In this document: piece after piece, positions 6,810 through 15,005 of the stretch
How positions within the stretch are numbered: the first letter of the stretch is position 1
How the letters are laid out: the number at the start of each line of letters is the position of its first letter
Assembly (NCBI GenBank): GCA_003563255.1
Contig: PWSL01000450.1
Coordinates: forward strand, 1-24,595
Source: Desulfonatronospira sp.
Lineage (GTDB): Bacteria; Desulfobacterota; Desulfovibrionia; Desulfovibrionales; Desulfonatronovibrionaceae
Length of the DNA: 24,595 bases
Reading direction: 5' to 3'
Notes under the pieces: generated by a model
What the model saw: only the letters and a program-made list of their open reading frames with translations
Databases searched by the model: none
What the model was told of the DNA's origin: nothing
Program-made: the position numbers and the translations under genes

Positions 6810-9470
6810 ATGAATTACCCGGTATGGGAACTTTTCGCCTTCAGCGGGGGGTTCTGGATAGCGATTATTGCCATAGTGCACGTATTCGTGGCCCATTTTG
6901 CCATAGGCGGCGGGCTTTTCCTGGTACTGACCGAGATGAAGGGCTACCGCGAAAACAATCCCGGCATTCTGGAGTATACCAAAAAACACGCCAAGTTCTT
7001 CCTGCTCCTGACCCTTGTATTCGGCGCGGTCACCGGGGTGGGCATCTGGTTCGCCATTTCCCTGGTTAGTCCCGGGGCCACGTCAATGCTCATTCATACC
7101 TTTGTCTATTTCTGGGCCATTGAATGGGTCTTTTTCATGGCCGAGATCATCGCCATCTTTGTCTATTACTATACCTTCGGGTCCATGGAACGTAGAAAAC
7201 ACCTTCTCATGGGCTGGTTGTACTTCATATTCGCCTGGCTGTCCCTGTTTGTTATCAACGGGATCATCGCCTTCATGCTCTCACCGGGACAGTGGCTGGA
7301 AACGGGCAATGTCTGGCATGCTTTCTTCAACCCAACCTTCTGGCCGGCCCTGTTCTTCCGGACATTTATCGCAATTATGCTGGCCGGGCTTTACGGTTTT
7401 GTGACCGCCTCCTGGATCCGGGACGCGGAACTAAGGGAACAGATGATCCGCTACTGCGCCAAGTGGCTGCTGGCACCATTTGTTTTCATGCTTATCAGCG
7501 GATGGTGGTACCTGCAATCCGTACCAGACGGGGCCCAGGCCATGATTCTGGGGCGCTCCCCTGAGATCGTCCCTTTTTTCCAGGCCTTTATAGTTCTGTC
7601 CGTAGTCATTGTCATAGGCGGGCTTCTCATCTCAATACGCATGCCCGGTGGCGTTAAAAGGCCCGTGACCATCTTTTTTCTAATGATAGGACTTTTATAC
7701 ATGGGCAGTTTTGAATGGATCCGGGAGGCCGGTCGCCGCCCGCATGTCATTTATGAACATATGTACTCCAGCTCCATCCCGGTGGAAATGGAGCAGGAAA
7801 TCAACGAAAAAGGCATGCTCCAGATGGCCAGGTGGGTCAAGCATGACCGGGTTACACCTGAAAACATGGTAGAAGCAGGGCGGGATCTGTACAACATCCA
7901 GTGCTCCCCGTGCCACTCCCAGGACGGGTTTATGAACGACATCATTCCCGTCACTGAAAAGTTCGGACTCTTCGGCATGGATGCCATGCTGGACGGTATG
8001 GGGCATTTATACGATTATATGCCCAGATTTATGGGTACCCGTGATGAGCGCAAGGCACTGGCGGCTTACATTGTCCAGGGAATACACGGCAAAGATCTGC
8101 AGGTAGACAGAGAGGTGGAAGTCCCGGAACTTGATTTCGAGATTCCCCCCTTTGATGCTGATGAAGACGAGTACGTGCTGCTGGCCTGGAACACCCTGGG
8201 GCTTAAGTGTATAACGGACTGTGACGACTACTGGTCCATGCTGCCCCCGGGCAACACCCTCTATGCCCAGCTTGTGCGCCGGGATTTCATGCCGGAGATA
8301 GTGACCCGGGGAGTTGAGATTACCTTTCGTCCGGAGGAGGGTTTTGAAAACCCGGCAGATCACGTGAGCTACTGGGACAATTCCAAGTCCCTGGCCGGCA
8401 GGGAGCTTCCCGAAAACATCAGCGCCAAGGGCCTGGGCATGCAGGGCAAGATGTCCCTGAACGAAGACCTGTGGACCTTTGTGGCCGATGGTATCCCAGT
8501 GGTTCCCTACAACGATGACGGCAGTATAAATCCCTATCCGTTTTTCTACATCGAGGCCTGGGATAAGGCCAGCGGGGAGCTTCTGGCCGAGACCAAGGTG
8601 GTTGCACCGGTTTCTGCCGAAATGGGTTGCAACAACTGCCACGGAGGCGAATGGAGGGTGGACGGCAAAATGGGTATCGCGTCCCAAACTGCCTCGGACG
8701 TGCTCAAGACCCATGACAGAAGACACGATACAGAGCTGATGCCCAGGGCTGAAGCCGGGGAGCCGGTACTCTGTCAGAGCTGCCATGCAGACCCCCTGCT
8801 CAACGCGCCCGGTGAACCTGATATTCTCAATCTGCCGGCAGCTCTGCATGGTTTTCACGTCCACTATCTGTCTGACCGTGAAGGTGCGGAGGCCTGTAAT
8901 GCCTGTCATCCCAGTGATCCGGCGCTATACACGGACTGCAAGCGCGGGGTGCATGCAACCAGGGTGGATCTGAACTGCACTTCGTGCCACGGTACTCTGG
9001 AAGATCACGCCCTGACTCTGTTGAAAGGTGAGTACGAGGCCGGCAAGACCCGGCAGGCTGAGCGGCATATGAGCCTTATTGAGCCAAGGCTGGTGGCTTC
9101 ACTGGATGAGATCAACCCCAGGATACCCTGGGAGCAGCAGCCGGACTGCCTTACTTGTCACCAGGATTTCCAGCAGCCTGAAAGCCACGAAGTGTCAGCC
9201 TTCAACGTCTGGAATGAGGAAGTAGGCGAACTTTACCGTCTGCGCACGGACTACATGGGGCTCATGTGTCAGTCCTGTCACGGTGCCACCCATGCCGAGT
9301 ACCCGGCTGAGAACAAGTTCGGCCGGGACAGGGACAATATCCAGCCCCTGCAGTACCAGGGAGAGCCCTATGCCATCGGGGCCAACAATAATTGTTCTGT
9401 ATGCCATACCATGGAGATGGACTACGAGGCCCACCATCCCAATATGTTGAGCGGGACCAGGAATCGTTAG
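6810..9470 (+). CDS. Cytochrome bd-like catalytic subunit fused to periplasmic octaheme cytochrome c (OR-C-like)
   Basis: An 886-residue protein. The ATG at 6810 is chosen over the TTG at 6807 because GGGAGG ends five bases before it. Residues 10-300 form about eight membrane helices resembling CydA: His24 aligns with CydA His19 (heme d ligand), Glu105 and Glu112 with the helix 3 glutamates Glu99/Glu107, and REAGRRPHVIY (Glu306) with the TEVGRQPW segment holding the b595 ligand Glu445. The heme b558 ligands are absent: Arg184 replaces His186, and no Met matches Met393. The long quinol-binding Q-loop is also missing. The periplasmic part has eight CXXCH motifs at Cys365, 607, 655, 696, 723, 780, 820 and 862. 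The first is in a class I cytochrome c-like domain; residues about 430-600 form a heme-free domain I do not recognise. Likely role: oxygen reduction with electrons from periplasmic cytochromes c rather than quinol (inference). Confidence 0.8.
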   Translation: MNYPVWELFAFSGGFWIAIIAIVHVFVAHFAIGGGLFLVLTEMKGYRENNPGILEYTKKHAKFFLLLTLVFGAVTGVGIWFAISLVSPGATSMLIHTFVYFWAIEWVFFMAEIIAIFVYYYTFGSMERRKHLLMGWLYFIFAWLSLFVINGIIAFMLSPGQWLETGNVWHAFFNPTFWPALFFRTFIAIMLAGLYGFVTASWIRDAELREQMIRYCAKWLLAPFVFMLISGWWYLQSVPDGAQAMILGRSPEIVPFFQAFIVLSVVIVIGGLLISIRMPGGVKRPVTIFFLMIGLLYMGSFEWIREAGRRPHVIYEHMYSSSIPVEMEQEINEKGMLQMARWVKHDRVTPENMVEAGRDLYNIQCSPCHSQDGFMNDIIPVTEKFGLFGMDAMLDGMGHLYDYMPRFMGTRDERKALAAYIVQGIHGKDLQVDREVEVPELDFEIPPFDADEDEYVLLAWNTLGLKCITDCDDYWSMLPPGNTLYAQLVRRDFMPEIVTRGVEITFRPEEGFENPADHVSYWDNSKSLAGRELPENISAKGLGMQGKMSLNEDLWTFVADGIPVVPYNDDGSINPYPFFYIEAWDKASGELLAETKVVAPVSAEMGCNNCHGGEWRVDGKMGIASQTASDVLKTHDRRHDTELMPRAEAGEPVLCQSCHADPLLNAPGEPDILNLPAALHGFHVHYLSDREGAEACNACHPSDPALYTDCKRGVHATRVDLNCTSCHGTLEDHALTLLKGEYEAGKTRQAERHMSLIEPRLVASLDEINPRIPWEQQPDCLTCHQDFQQPESHEVSAFNVWNEEVGELYRLRTDYMGLMCQSCHGATHAEYPAENKFGRDRDNIQPLQYQGEPYAIGANNNCSVCHTMEMDYEAHHPNMLSGTRNR

Positions 9471-9504
9471 CGGCAAAAGTGCCAGTCCCCAGTCCCCAGT
9501 CCCC
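9471..9504. repeat. REP-like half-site plus AGTCCCC tandem at the 3' end of the octaheme gene
   Basis: CGGCAAAAGTGCCAGTCCCC begins at the base after the stop codon, and AGTCCCC is then repeated three times (9484-9504). The half-site is inverted relative to GGGACTGGCTCTTTTGCCG at 9647-9665 (18 of 19 match). No T-run follows, so it is not a classical terminator. Confidence 0.5.
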
Positions 9505-9616
9505 ATCGGTGCTGTATGCCTCCTGGGTAACCATTCAGGGGGCAGGTACCGGCCAGGGGGACAGTCCCCGCGACACTTTTCCTGCACAAAGACAAAAAAT
9601 ACAGACGCGAAATTAT

Positions 9617-9897
9617 CACTACAGCGAAACTTATTATTGACCTCCAGGGACTGGCTCTTTTGCCGCCATGATTGTTGAGCAGTTGACAGTTTTCCATCGA
9701 AAAAAGTGCCTGTCCCCAATTGATATATTATATTTGTCTTATTGTTCCCACGCTCTGCGTGGGAACATTCCCTGGACGCTCCGCGTCCACAATGACCGCA
9801 GGAGCGTGGGAGCGATAAACCCCCAGATTATGCAGGCATTATGTAACACTTATTTTATGACATACCCAAAGCCCTGAACTGATACATCGCTGTAGTG
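9617..9897. repeat. 281-bp mosaic repeat element upstream of the sensor kinase
   Basis: The left end CACTACAGCGAAACT (9617-9631) and right end TCGCTGTAGTG (9887-9897) belong to the CACTACAGCGA family; the right arm is truncated. Inside are the REP-like arms GGGACTGGCTCTTTTGCCG (9647-9665) and AAAAAGTGCCTGTCCCC (9701-9717). A separate palindrome, GTTCCCACGC / GCGTGGGAAC (9744-9766), and the hairpin TGGACGC / GCGTCCA (9773-9789) are of a type common in proteobacterial intergenic regions. The element ends 19 bases before the kinase ATG at 9917, leaving no recognisable ribosome site. The rest of the 9471-9916 gap holds only further repeat pieces (for example AACCATTCAGGGGGC at 9529-9543). Confidence 0.6.
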
Positions 9898-9916
9898 TTC
9901 GGCAACGACAATCAAT

Positions 9917-10036
9917 ATGGATATACGTCTGGACCGAAAAGAAGCCAGCACTGCCCTGGTTTTCGGGATGATTTTCATTCTTCTGGGAGCAGGGGTGTTT
10001 TTTCTGACCTGGCAGAATCTGCGTCAGCAGCAGTAA
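9917..10036 (+). pseudogene. Detached N-terminus of the sensor kinase, ended by in-frame TAA
   Basis: From the ATG at 9917 the frame encodes 39 residues with one membrane helix (TALVFGMIFILLGAGVFFL, about 12-30), then TAA at 10034-10036. The next codons stay in the same frame and run, without another stop, into the kinase frame starting at 10052. The codons read CAG CAG CAG TAA CAG, so a single C-to-T change in a CAA glutamine codon would explain it. No good ribosome site precedes the ATG. It could also be a sequencing error or a stop that is read through. Confidence 0.7.
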
Positions 10037-10051
10037 CAGGTCCGTGAGCAC

Positions 10052-11611
10052 ATGGCCCTGAGCGCCCAGTCCATAGGACGGGGCATCGAGACCAACCTTT
10101 ACCGGGGAGCCATGCGCGGTATGGGCGGCAGGAGATGGGTTGACGAGCAGGATTTTATCCCGGTGGCCGAAGACCTGCTGAAAGAGTTCATACAGGACGG
10201 GGATGTGCTTTACGTAGGTATGTTCGGTCCGGATGGACAGGAGCTTTTTACCAGCCGTAATATCCTGCCGGTGGATTTCGTACCAGGCCCGGAAATGCTG
10301 GACAAGGCATCCCGCCAGGTCTGGAACGCTGAAATCAGCCTGGAAAACCAGCCTGTTTTTTTTCAGGGCTTTCCTTCCAGGCGGATGGGGCACAGGTTGG
10401 GCAGAATGCTTCCTGGGGAGGATGCAGAGGCCGGTTCCGGAACTATGTTTATCGCCCTGGACATGTCCGGGCACCTGGAGGCCTACAGCGGATATAAAAG
10501 AACCATCATGGTTCAGGCGGTATTTACCCTGGCTGCCGTCTTCATGATGGGCCTGCTGGCCTGGGCTTACCTGCGCAAGAAAGACCAGGGCCGGCGGTTT
10601 GTGCGCCTGAGCAGTTTTCATTCCAGGCTGCTGGACAACATGCCCGATGGTCTTTTAAGCGTCAACAGGGACCTGGAGATTACAGCGGCCAACCCTGCGG
10701 CACAGGAACTGCTGGGGCAGGGCCGGGACATGCTGGGGCGAAAGATCACCGGGCTTCTTCCTCTGGGAATCGACCTGGATGGCGGTTCCGGCTGGGATCA
10801 GGTGGAGCTTGGCAGTAAAACCCTGGAGGTCCTGATTCTGCCCATCAGAGAGGAGAAGGAATTTCTCCTGCTGCTGCGGGACAGGACCAGGATGCGGGAA
10901 CTGGAAAACAGCCTGGAGCATACCAGGCGTCTGGCTGCAGTGGGCAGGTTTGCAGCCGGGCTGGCACACGAGATCCGCAATCCCTTGAGTTCTCTAAAGG
11001 GATTTGCCCAGTATTTCCAGCAGAAATTCAGCCGGGATGATCCAGCCTTTACTTATGCCCGGACCATGGTTGCTGAAGCCGATCGCCTGAACCGGGTTAT
11101 TAATGACCTGATGTACCTTGCAAGGCCCAGATCTCTGGAACCGGTCCAGGTGGAACTGACCGCACTGTTTGATGAGGTGGGGGTTTTGCTGGAAATGGAT
11201 CTTGCCTCCAGGGGAGTGCGCCTGAAGCTTGAGCCCACAGAGATAGAGGTCAGGGCGGACCGGGATCTTCTGAAGCAGGCGGTCTTAAACCTGGTCTTAA
11301 ACAGCCTGCAGGCATCGGAGCAGGGCAAAACGATCCGGCTTGGTGCAGGCATGGAAGACGGCCGGGTCCGCATTGATGTTGTGGACCAGGGGTGCGGCAT
11401 GAATGCCGAAATCCAGGAAAAGGCCCAGGAGCCGTTTTTTTCGGCACGGGAGCACGGAAGCGGCCTGGGCCTGTCCATCGTGCACCGCATAGTGCAGGAT
11501 CACCAGGGAGATATGACAATAAGCTCCTTTCCTGGAGAGGGTACCAGGGTTACTCTCTGGTTTCCAGGGGGTACTGACAAGATGATACAGGGGTTGCGCC
11601 GGTATGACTGA
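10052..11611 (+). CDS. PAS-containing membrane sensor histidine kinase (ZraS/HydH-like), possibly truncated
   Basis: 519 residues from the ATG at 10052. Residues 1-150 form an extracytoplasmic sensor region, 151-174 a membrane helix, and about 190-280 a PAS-like domain. The HisKA motif HEIRNP has His306 as the phosphorylated residue. The ATPase domain shows Asn417 (N box), DQGCGM at 445-450 (G1) and GSGLGLSI at 469-476 (G2), so the catalytic core is intact. The first membrane helix is encoded just upstream in the same frame but is cut off by a TAA at 10034. Without it the sensor region would probably not be placed correctly across the membrane. The 3' end overlaps the response regulator start by 8 bases. 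The signal sensed is unknown. Confidence 0.85.
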   Translation: MALSAQSIGRGIETNLYRGAMRGMGGRRWVDEQDFIPVAEDLLKEFIQDGDVLYVGMFGPDGQELFTSRNILPVDFVPGPEMLDKASRQVWNAEISLENQPVFFQGFPSRRMGHRLGRMLPGEDAEAGSGTMFIALDMSGHLEAYSGYKRTIMVQAVFTLAAVFMMGLLAWAYLRKKDQGRRFVRLSSFHSRLLDNMPDGLLSVNRDLEITAANPAAQELLGQGRDMLGRKITGLLPLGIDLDGGSGWDQVELGSKTLEVLILPIREEKEFLLLLRDRTRMRELENSLEHTRRLAAVGRFAAGLAHEIRNPLSSLKGFAQYFQQKFSRDDPAFTYARTMVAEADRLNRVINDLMYLARPRSLEPVQVELTALFDEVGVLLEMDLASRGVRLKLEPTEIEVRADRDLLKQAVLNLVLNSLQASEQGKTIRLGAGMEDGRVRIDVVDQGCGMNAEIQEKAQEPFFSAREHGSGLGLSIVHRIVQDHQGDMTISSFPGEGTRVTLWFPGGTDKMIQGLRRYD

Positions 11612-12971
11612 CAAGCCGAAACTGCTGGTGGTGGATGACGAGGCCGGGCACAGGATGATGATCAAGGCCGTGATGCAGGACCAGGGGTTTGAAATTCTGG
11701 AAGCCGTCAACGGCATGCAATGTCTGGAAATCCTCGACAGCCGGGGCGCTGACGTGGTTCTTCTGGATATCAAGATGCCCGGAATTGACGGGATGCAGGT
11801 TTTGGAGCAAATAAACAGAAGGCATCCAGGGGTGCAGGTGGTTATGCTCACGGCCTTTGGAAGCGTAGGCTCAGCCGTGGATGCCATGAAACAGGGTGCT
11901 TTCGATTACCTGACCAAGCCTGCCGATATTGAAGAGCTGAAATCGGTTATGGTTATGGCCCTGGATTATTCCAGACTGGTCCGCGAAAGCGCCCCTCCCG
12001 GCAAATCCCTGCCCGGCCTGCAGGAAAAGGCCCGCATAATCGGACAGAGTATTGCCATGCAAAGGGTCATGGACCTGGTGGAGCAGGTGGGACCCAGCGA
12101 GGCCAATGTCCTGTTACTGGGTGAGTCGGGAACCGGCAAAGAACTTGTGGCCAGAGCCCTGCATCAGGCAGGTTCCAGAAGTCAGGGTCCCATGGTAAGC
12201 ATCAATTGTGCGGCCCTGCCACGGGAACTTCTGGAAAGCGAACTGTTCGGCTATCAAAAAGGCGCATTCACCGGAGCGGTCAAGGACAAACCAGGCAAGT
12301 TCCAGCTGGCTCACAAAGGCACCTTGTTTCTGGACGAGATAGGCGAATTTCCCCTGCAGCTGCAGGCCAAGCTTTTGCGGGCATTGCAGGAGAAAATGGT
12401 TCAGCCCCTGGGCAGTTCCCATGAGATTGCTGTGGATGTACGCTTTGTCGCCGCTACCAACAAAGATCTCCTTAGGGAGGTCAGGGCCGGGAATTTCAGG
12501 CAGGACCTGTATTATCGTCTGAGCGTGGTGGAGATAGAAGTCCCCCCCCTGCGGGAGCGTATGGATGATCTGACCTTTCTGGTGAATCATTTTGTGGAGA
12601 TCCTCGGCCGCAAAAACCGCAAACAGGTTCGAGGGATAAACAGCAATTTCCTGCAGGCCCTTAAGAGGTATCACTGGCCCGGCAATGTCCGGGAGCTGGA
12701 AAACGTGGTGGAGCGGGCCATCATACTATGCAGAAGCGATGTCCTGGATGTCGGCGACCTGCCGGAAAGCATAGCCCTGGCAGGGGGTTCCACCCAGGCG
12801 GAACAAAAGTCACCCCATGGTGAGGGGTTGCAGGATGCAGAAAAGAAGGCACTGGAACAGATGCTCAAGACTCACAACGGGCACCGGGAAAATACCGCCC
12901 GGGCACTGGGCATCAGCAGGCGCACCCTGCAGTATAAGCTAAAAAAGTATGGGCTGACCAGGAAGGCTTGA
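11604..12971 (+). CDS. NtrC-family sigma-54-dependent response regulator
   Basis: 455 residues with the classical three domains. The receiver (about 5-120) has the acidic pair Asp11/Asp12, phosphoacceptor Asp55, Thr83 and Lys105. The AAA+ domain (about 143-380) has Walker A GESGTGKE at 173-180, the sigma-54 contact loop GAFTGA at 220-225 and Walker B LFLDEI at 241-246. A C-terminal Fis-type helix-turn-helix (NTARALGISRRTLQYKLKKY, about 432-451) binds DNA. It overlaps the upstream kinase gene by 8 bases, so they are a pair. The domain order is that of ZraR/HydG and NtrC relatives. Its targets are not evident: I found no convincing -24/-12 promoter in the window. It ends 14 bases from the convergent GGDEF-EAL gene with no clear terminator between. 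Confidence 0.93.
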   Translation: MTDKPKLLVVDDEAGHRMMIKAVMQDQGFEILEAVNGMQCLEILDSRGADVVLLDIKMPGIDGMQVLEQINRRHPGVQVVMLTAFGSVGSAVDAMKQGAFDYLTKPADIEELKSVMVMALDYSRLVRESAPPGKSLPGLQEKARIIGQSIAMQRVMDLVEQVGPSEANVLLLGESGTGKELVARALHQAGSRSQGPMVSINCAALPRELLESELFGYQKGAFTGAVKDKPGKFQLAHKGTLFLDEIGEFPLQLQAKLLRALQEKMVQPLGSSHEIAVDVRFVAATNKDLLREVRAGNFRQDLYYRLSVVEIEVPPLRERMDDLTFLVNHFVEILGRKNRKQVRGINSNFLQALKRYHWPGNVRELENVVERAIILCRSDVLDVGDLPESIALAGGSTQAEQKSPHGEGLQDAEKKALEQMLKTHNGHRENTARALGISRRTLQYKLKKYGLTRKA

Positions 12972-12985
12972 GAAGGCCGGGAAGA

Positions 12986-14899
12986 CTAGAGTTTCTGGAG
13001 ATCGGTCGTTTTTTGCAGCCAGTCGGTGAGTTCTTCTGATGGCAAGGGTTTTAAAATAAAAAACCCTTGAGCCAAGTCACAGCCAAGATTTTCGAGCATT
13101 TCCAGGCTTTTTTGGTTTTCCACTCCCTCGGCAACCACCTTTAGATCAAGGTTGTGTCCCAGATCTATGATGGATTTGACAATTTTGCGGTTGTTGTCGT
13201 TTTTGTCCATATCCATGACAAAGCTGCGGTCTATCTTGAGAATCTTGACCGGCAGATCCCGCAGATAGGCCATGGATGAATGGCCCGTACCGAAGTCGTC
13301 GATGCTCATGGGTATGCCCATGTCATTAAGTTTGTTAAGAGTTCTCAACCCCTTGTTCGGGGCGGTCATAAAGGCGCTCTCGGTTATCTCCAGTTCCAGG
13401 CTGGAAGGTGCCAGGTTATATTCTTCAATGGCGGAAGCAATCTGGTCGGGCAGCTTGTTGTCCTGGATATCTCGTACAGAGAGATTGATGCTTACTGGAA
13501 TATTGATGCCCAGGGCCATCCAGTGCCGGATCTGCCGGGTGCTCATGCGGATAACCCTGGAACTCAGTTCCCGGATTAGACCGCCCTGCTCAGCAAGAGG
13601 TATGAAATCTCCTGGAGGGATAAACCCTCTGGTAGGGTGATGCCAGCGGATAAGGGCCTCCAAACCGCAAACCTTTTTTGAGGCCAGGTCTATCTTGGGC
13701 TGAAAGTAGAGGGTCATCTGGTCCTTGTCCAGACCCTTTTTAAGTTCAGACATGAGGTTCAGACGGTTGATGCCGGAAGATTCAAACTTGGGGTCGTAGA
13801 CTGCATACCCGGTTTTCATTCGCTTGGCGGCATACATTGCCATATCCGCCCGGCTGAGGATCTGGCCCAGGTTTTTGCCATGTTCAGGGAATATGGCTAT
13901 TCCTATGCTTACGTCCAGAAGAAGGCTCTGTCCCTGCAGTTCAAAGGGCCGGGTCATGGCCTGAATCATCCGGCCGGCCATTTTAACCGCATCGTCTTTG
14001 ACGCATGTGCCCGTAACGACCATTGCGAATTCGTCTCCTCCTACTCTGCCCAGTGTACTCCCTTCTCCTGTAAGTTCCTGCAGGCGTTTCCCCGTTTGAA
14101 CCAGAAGTCTGTCTCCAGCTTTATGTCCCAGACTTTCGTTTACTTCCTTGAACATATCCAGGTCCATGAGGATGAAAGCAGCCTGGCAGGCTTCATTGGT
14201 ATTAAGACACCAGCGGATCTGTTTTTCAAGACTTTTAAAGACCATATCCCGGTTGGGCAGCAGGGTGAGGCGGTCGTAGCTGGCCTGGTTTTCAAGTTCC
14301 CTGGTCCTTTCCTGAACGATTTTTTTCAAATTGATATTGCTCTCTCTGAAAAGTTTGTAAAGCTCATAACTTTCCAGGGCGTTGGCGCTGCTGGACAAAA
14401 GGATAGTCAAAAGCCCCCAGGACACATCCGGAACGGCATAGGCCTCTGAACCTATGAGCCCTACGAACATGCCCCGGGTTCGGGTATTTGTGGAAAGAAC
14501 GTGCAGGACCAGACTATTGTCCTTGTCTGAAGCAGCAAGCATAACCGGTCTTTTTTCCCGCATGGCCCAGGGGAAGAAATACTGGTCGATCAGCCTGCGG
14601 GTTTCCTGATCAAGAAAATCATGATATTTTGCCGGAGTAAGGTAGGCAGGGTAAAAATCGTTATCCTGTTCATCCACAAGATAAATGCCCATGGCCTTGA
14701 AATCGATAAGCCTGGAAATGCGGTTGCAGATTTCATCCAGTATCAGGGATGGGCTCTCCAGGGTGCTTATGCGGGGCTGAAAATCAATGAGGCTGGCTGC
14801 TAGCTCAAGTGCATCCAGGGTGAAGCGGTTTATTTCCTGCTGGTGAGAAAGCCTTGTCTCCAGTTCTTCTAGTTTGTCCGAATAATTTTTTTCCTGCAT
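12986..14899 (-). CDS. GAF-like-GGDEF-EAL cyclic di-GMP protein
   Basis: 637 residues, no membrane segment. A short N-terminal coiled-coil stretch leads to a GAF-like sensory domain (about 30-180). The diguanylate cyclase domain (about 200-370) has an intact active site, RVGGDEF (GGDEF at 287-291). The position of the inhibitory RxxD I-site reads GEGS, so product inhibition at that site is unlikely. The EAL phosphodiesterase domain (about 385-630) has EAL at 414-416, DDFGTGHSS at 534-542, KIDRSFV and the late EGVE motif, so it also looks catalytic. The net activity cannot be told from sequence. It is read convergently with the response regulator. Upstream is the repeat-filled 14900-15369 gap; only a weak AAGG ribosome site was seen. 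Confidence 0.92.
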   Translation of the reverse strand: MQEKNYSDKLEELETRLSHQQEINRFTLDALELAASLIDFQPRISTLESPSLILDEICNRISRLIDFKAMGIYLVDEQDNDFYPAYLTPAKYHDFLDQETRRLIDQYFFPWAMREKRPVMLAASDKDNSLVLHVLSTNTRTRGMFVGLIGSEAYAVPDVSWGLLTILLSSSANALESYELYKLFRESNINLKKIVQERTRELENQASYDRLTLLPNRDMVFKSLEKQIRWCLNTNEACQAAFILMDLDMFKEVNESLGHKAGDRLLVQTGKRLQELTGEGSTLGRVGGDEFAMVVTGTCVKDDAVKMAGRMIQAMTRPFELQGQSLLLDVSIGIAIFPEHGKNLGQILSRADMAMYAAKRMKTGYAVYDPKFESSGINRLNLMSELKKGLDKDQMTLYFQPKIDLASKKVCGLEALIRWHHPTRGFIPPGDFIPLAEQGGLIRELSSRVIRMSTRQIRHWMALGINIPVSINLSVRDIQDNKLPDQIASAIEEYNLAPSSLELEITESAFMTAPNKGLRTLNKLNDMGIPMSIDDFGTGHSSMAYLRDLPVKILKIDRSFVMDMDKNDNNRKIVKSIIDLGHNLDLKVVAEGVENQKSLEMLENLGCDLAQGFFILKPLPSEELTDWLQKTTDLQKL

Positions 14900-15005
14900 T
14901 TTGAGGCCTTGGAAAATAGTTTATTGCTTGATTGCGTTGTCTGTTTGTCTTTTCGGCGTCAACATGGCAGAGGCAACCATCGTACTTTCACAAAAACTAT
15001 AATAA

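Noticed and set aside
8007..8909. 300-residue open frame on the minus strand, opposite the octaheme gene
   Set aside because: It lies wholly within a clearly real gene with eight heme motifs and shows no recognisable domain or ribosome site; a shadow of the GC-rich codons.
9484..9504. AGTCCCC tandem as the start of a CRISPR or satellite array
   Set aside because: Only three 7-base units with no spacers; a local slippage product of the REP-like half-site.
9839..10621. 260-residue minus-strand open frame over the kinase start
   Set aside because: Runs through the repeat element and the opposite strand of the kinase sensor region; no family resemblance.
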